Positions 6,084-9,172 of a stretch of 9,172 nt of DNA are shown piece by piece; the stretch's first letter is position 1, and each line of letters opens with the position of its first letter. Under the pieces are notes generated by a model that was given only the letters and a program-made list of their open reading frames with translations, ran no database searches and was not told the origin of the DNA. The DNA comes from M3 sp964637445. GTDB taxonomy: Bacteria > Bacteroidota > Bacteroidia > Bacteroidales > Muribaculaceae. Both the position numbers and the translations under genes were made by a program. The stretch covers positions 1 through 9,172 of the forward strand of contig CAZWWS010000075.1 in NCBI GenBank assembly GCA_964637445.1, read 5' to 3'.

Positions 6084-8291
6084 ATGGATAAGAATTTTTA
6101 CAACCCAAATGAGAAAGCGGAACTATTGTCGCTTTCCCGCCAATTAATCGGGATAGTAAAAAATATTTTAGAGCCAAACGACATCAAACGGGTTCGAGAT
6201 ATAATTTCTGAAGGTGTAGAGCAAAATCACATCTCAAGAGATCGATACGGAATAAATCCAATATTGCATAATTTGCGTACAGCATCACTATTGTGCACAA
6301 AAATCAGTCCCGACAGGAACATGATTATTGCAATACTGCTATACAACCTATGTAAAAGTGAATTTATCCCGACCGATGTAATTACCAAACATTGGGGAGA
6401 GGATATTGCAAAATTAATCAAAGGGCTTCTCAAAGTTTCAACTCTATATAGCCGACAAGCCGCAGTAGAGAGTGATAATTTTCGAAAATTACTTCTTACG
6501 TTTGCAGAAGACATTCGAGTCATCATAATAATGATTGTAGACCGATTAGCTCTTATGAGAGCAATCAATCATCACCCGAACGAGAAGTATGTTCGTGACG
6601 TGGCATACGAATCGAACTACTTATATGCACCTTTAGCTCATAGATTAGGATTATATGCAATTAAATCCGAACTTGAAGATCTCTCGCTGAAATACACAAA
6701 TCGAGAGACCTATACTCGAATAGCCCATGAACTCAATCAAACGAAAGTAGCCAGAGATGCGTATATTGACAATTTTATTGCTCCCATAAAAGAAAAATTA
6801 AATACGACATCTCTTAAGTATGAAATAAAAGGGCGAACCAAATCGATATATTCAATATGGAATAAGCTCAAAAAGCAGAACAATGATTTAGAGCATATCT
6901 ATGATTTGTTTGCAATTCGCATTATTCTTGATGCTCCTATTGAGAGAGAAAAGAGTGATTGCTGGCTTGCTTATTCGATAGTAACTGATATGTATCAACC
7001 AAATCCCGTCAGGATGAAAGATTGGTTGAGCATCCCCAAAAGTAACGGCTATGAGTCATTACATATTACGGTAAAAGGGCCTGAAAACAGATGGGTTGAA
7101 GTGCAGATTCGCACTCGTCGCATGGATGAAATAGCTGAAAAGGGATTGGCGGCTCATTGGAAATATAAAGGCATCAAAAGCGAAAATGACCTTGATGCAT
7201 GGATGAACAATGTCAGAGATATCCTTGAAGCGGCTGAAACCGGGCCGATGGAATTGATGAAAAATTTCAAAATGGACATCTATGACAAAGAGGTGTTCGT
7301 GTTTACGCCAAAAGGCGACTTATACAAGCTCCCTCTTGGTGCTACAATTTTGGATTTTGCGTTCAACATTCATTCCAAACTTGGATGTTCATGTATCGGC
7401 GGTAAGGTTAATGGTAAAAATCAAAAAATAAACCACAAATTAAAAAGTGGCGATACGGTAGAAATTCTTACCTCATCAACTCAAACACCAAGACCTGATT
7501 GGCTCAATTTTGTTGTAACATCAAAGGCGCGTGTAAAAATCAGACAAACAATACATGAGCAAAACAATCGAGCAGCAGAATTAGGGAAAGAAATGGTTCA
7601 ACGTCGATTTAAGAATAGGAAAATCGAGTTGGAAGAAGCCATTATAATGAAAGTAATCAAAAAAATGGGTTATAAAACCGTTACTGATTTTTTTGATGAA
7701 GTAGCCTCTGAACAACTTGATATAAATCGAATCGTTGAAGAATATATATCTGTCGAACGAAAATTAAATGAAGTGTCGAACGAAACTCGTTCGGCAGAAG
7801 GATTTACACTCCAACCACAATCGGATGAAGAAAACCAAACTAATGATGTATTAGTCATTGGAGATGACATCAAAGGAATAAACTATAAATTAGCAAAATG
7901 CTGTAATCCGATTTACGGAGATGAGGTTTTTGGATTCATCTCGTCTGAAGGTGTAATAAAAGTGCATCGTTCCGATTGTCCTAATGCATCAAATATCAAA
8001 GAAAAATATCCATACAGAATTATACCGACCCGATGGTCGGGAAAACTTGGAACTCAATTTGGAGCGACTCTACGCATTGTCGGACATGACGACATCGGAA
8101 TCGTAACAAATATCACATCAATTATCAATAAAGAAAAGAATATCACATTGCGAAGCATTTCTATTGATTCAAATGATGGATTATTCCAAGGCTATTTGGT
8201 CGTTGGTGTAAATGACACTCAAACATTAAATAATTTGATAAAAAAAATCAAAACAGTAAAAGGAGTAAAAGATGTGCAACGTAGTAAATAA
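6084..8291 (+). CDS. relA: RelA/SpoT-family (p)ppGpp synthetase with degenerate hydrolase domain
   Basis: This is a long RSH protein of 735 residues that makes (p)ppGpp from ATP and GDP/GTP, expected to respond to stalled ribosomes. The N-terminal HD-hydrolase region (about 20-190) keeps H62 and D153. However, the usual HDxxED reads YNLCKS at 87-92, and the usual DRLHN reads DRLAL at 153-157, so ppGpp hydrolysis is probably lost. The synthetase domain (about 240-370) looks intact: GRTKSIYSI at 250-258, D274, RMKD at 310-313, SNGYESLH at 320-327, and E339/Q341 in EVQIRT. TGS is at about 402-463, with H430 matching the tRNA-CCA-contacting histidine. A helical domain follows. The zinc-finger/CC domain has C606, C607, H628 and C632. 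ACT is at about 661-735. The stop overlaps the next gene by 20 bases. The RXKD motif is of the bifunctional-enzyme type, unlike the EXDD of E. coli RelA. Confidence 0.94.
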   Translation: MDKNFYNPNEKAELLSLSRQLIGIVKNILEPNDIKRVRDIISEGVEQNHISRDRYGINPILHNLRTASLLCTKISPDRNMIIAILLYNLCKSEFIPTDVITKHWGEDIAKLIKGLLKVSTLYSRQAAVESDNFRKLLLTFAEDIRVIIIMIVDRLALMRAINHHPNEKYVRDVAYESNYLYAPLAHRLGLYAIKSELEDLSLKYTNRETYTRIAHELNQTKVARDAYIDNFIAPIKEKLNTTSLKYEIKGRTKSIYSIWNKLKKQNNDLEHIYDLFAIRIILDAPIEREKSDCWLAYSIVTDMYQPNPVRMKDWLSIPKSNGYESLHITVKGPENRWVEVQIRTRRMDEIAEKGLAAHWKYKGIKSENDLDAWMNNVRDILEAAETGPMELMKNFKMDIYDKEVFVFTPKGDLYKLPLGATILDFAFNIHSKLGCSCIGGKVNGKNQKINHKLKSGDTVEILTSSTQTPRPDWLNFVVTSKARVKIRQTIHEQNNRAAELGKEMVQRRFKNRKIELEEAIIMKVIKKMGYKTVTDFFDEVASEQLDINRIVEEYISVERKLNEVSNETRSAEGFTLQPQSDEENQTNDVLVIGDDIKGINYKLAKCCNPIYGDEVFGFISSEGVIKVHRSDCPNASNIKEKYPYRIIPTRWSGKLGTQFGATLRIVGHDDIGIVTNITSIINKEKNITLRSISIDSNDGLFQGYLVVGVNDTQTLNNLIKKIKTVKGVKDVQRSK
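8261..8265 (+). promoter_or_regulatory. Shine-Dalgarno AGGAG for the lipoprotein gene, inside rel
   Basis: AGGAG ends 6 bases before the ATG at 8272, within codons near the end of rel. It is the only clear Shine-Dalgarno in front of a gene in this window, and it fixes the lipoprotein start. It suggests initiation by ribosomes finishing rel. Confidence 0.65.
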
Positions 8292-9120
8292 ATTATTGCT
8301 TAGCAGCATTACCCTTATTGGGATTCTATCGTCTTGTAATACATCCTCATTGGAGCAAGAACAAGCAAAAGCACTATTAGAGAATGCGGACTCTGCATGC
8401 ATAGCAAAAAACTTTGCTTTATCGCAGCAGTTACTCGACTCTTTACAATCTAATTTCCCGAAGCAAATTGACGTTCAAAGAGATGCTTTGCATCTACGTC
8501 CAAAGGTTATCGAAGGAATAACAATTAATGAGATTGAAAATTGTGATAGTCTAATCGCACAATTACAACAGGAAAAGTTTAGACTTGAAGAGTATTTTAC
8601 CTACATAAACAGTCCCGAATTAGTTGATGGATATTACGTTGCAAAATCTATATCCAACGTGAATCTATTCAGCAAAACAGGCATACAGGCTCGTATCTCT
8701 CCAGAAGGAGAATTCTATATTATTTCTTCGTTGACAACCAAACCGATTAAGCATACGTCAATATCCTTAATCTCCAATAACGAAAGAGTGAAAACGACTG
8801 ACATCAAATACGATGGAGACCGAAATTATCGTTCCGGAAGTACCGAAATGATTACTTTTGTTGGAGAAGAATGCGACACATTAGGCTACTTTGCGAGCCA
8901 TAACAGAGATAAATTTATCACACTTGAATTCAATGGACAACAAAAATATAAGACACAATTGACAAAATCCGATATTGAAGCTCTTGCCAATACATACGAT
9001 ATGGCAAAAATCATATTTCAACTTCGGTCGACTCTATTAAGGAAAGAAATGTTGGAGCATAAATTAATGATTGCACGAGACCAAATTGCTCGCACTATGC
9101 GAGACTCAATAGCAAAATAA
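8272..9120 (+). CDS. Putative lipoprotein of unknown function, coupled to rel
   Basis: I do not recognise a characterised family. The 282-residue product has a lipoprotein signal peptide: K7, a hydrophobic core at 8-19, and the lipobox LSSC with the lipidated Cys at 22. The mature protein starts CNTSSLEQE. Whether it stays in the inner membrane or reaches the outer membrane cannot be read from this. Residues 27-62 look like a TPR-like helical hairpin (ALLENADSA, then LSQQLLDSL). A charged helix with coiled-coil character covers about 86-108. Residues about 120-228 appear beta-rich, and 231-279 form a helical, basic tail. The start overlaps the rel 3' end by 20 bases behind AGGAG, so rel and this gene are very likely one transcript. 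The 52 bases after the stop show no terminator. Confidence 0.85.
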   Translation: MCNVVNKLLLSSITLIGILSSCNTSSLEQEQAKALLENADSACIAKNFALSQQLLDSLQSNFPKQIDVQRDALHLRPKVIEGITINEIENCDSLIAQLQQEKFRLEEYFTYINSPELVDGYYVAKSISNVNLFSKTGIQARISPEGEFYIISSLTTKPIKHTSISLISNNERVKTTDIKYDGDRNYRSGSTEMITFVGEECDTLGYFASHNRDKFITLEFNGQQKYKTQLTKSDIEALANTYDMAKIIFQLRSTLLRKEMLEHKLMIARDQIARTMRDSIAK

Positions 9121-9172
9121 GGCAAGTTCTATAAATTAAGCTATTGTTAATCAGTGTATTATTTAGTATATT

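Noticed and set aside
9121..9172. Search for a terminator, tRNA or new gene start after the lipoprotein
   Set aside because: Only AT-rich sequence without a convincing stem, promoter word or start codon context is visible before the window ends.

Overview
The window looks like chromosomal DNA of a Bacteroidota member, most likely order Bacteroidales; the family cannot be fixed from the sequence. Three things point there. The gene families and their order are typical (MlaE/MlaF pair, udk, lptB, CPBP protease, trmN6, CaCA antiporter, engB, a RelA-type protein). Every intergenic start region carries the Bacteroidota -7 promoter word TAnnTTTG. Shine-Dalgarno sequences are almost absent. I see no mobile element, CRISPR array, tRNA or rRNA. 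The region reads as housekeeping core genome rather than an accessory island.

Layout. (1) Bases 1-1075, minus strand: an operon encoding the MlaE-type permease and the first 109 residues of its MlaF-type ATPase, joined by a TAATG stop/start overlap. The rest of the operon lies beyond base 1. (2) Bases 1255-2680, plus strand: udk (uridine kinase) and lptB (LPS-export ATPase) as a two-gene operon divergent from mlaE. A probable terminator lies inside the convergent neighbour gene. (3) Bases 2658-4291, minus strand: trmN6 (tRNA methyltransferase) followed by a CPBP intramembrane protease. (4) Bases 4384-5968, plus strand: a Na+/Ca2+-type antiporter and the ribosome-assembly GTPase EngB, sharing a symmetric divergent promoter region with trmN6. 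(5) Bases 6084-9120, plus strand: a long RelA/SpoT-family (p)ppGpp synthetase overlapping a lipoprotein gene of unknown function.

Two themes stand out: envelope lipid traffic (MlaE/F, LptB) and translation or stringent control (TrmN6, EngB, RelA). The most informative details are as follows. A near-palindromic 38-bp divergent promoter (4328-4365) shows that the TTG start codons implied for trmN6 and the antiporter by their longest open frames are wrong. A Rel protein has lost its hydrolase residues but keeps the RXKD synthetase motif of bifunctional enzymes. A lipoprotein gene starts inside the rel gene behind the only clear Shine-Dalgarno in the window. I found no clearly new biological system. 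The unknown lipoprotein coupled to rel is the closest candidate.
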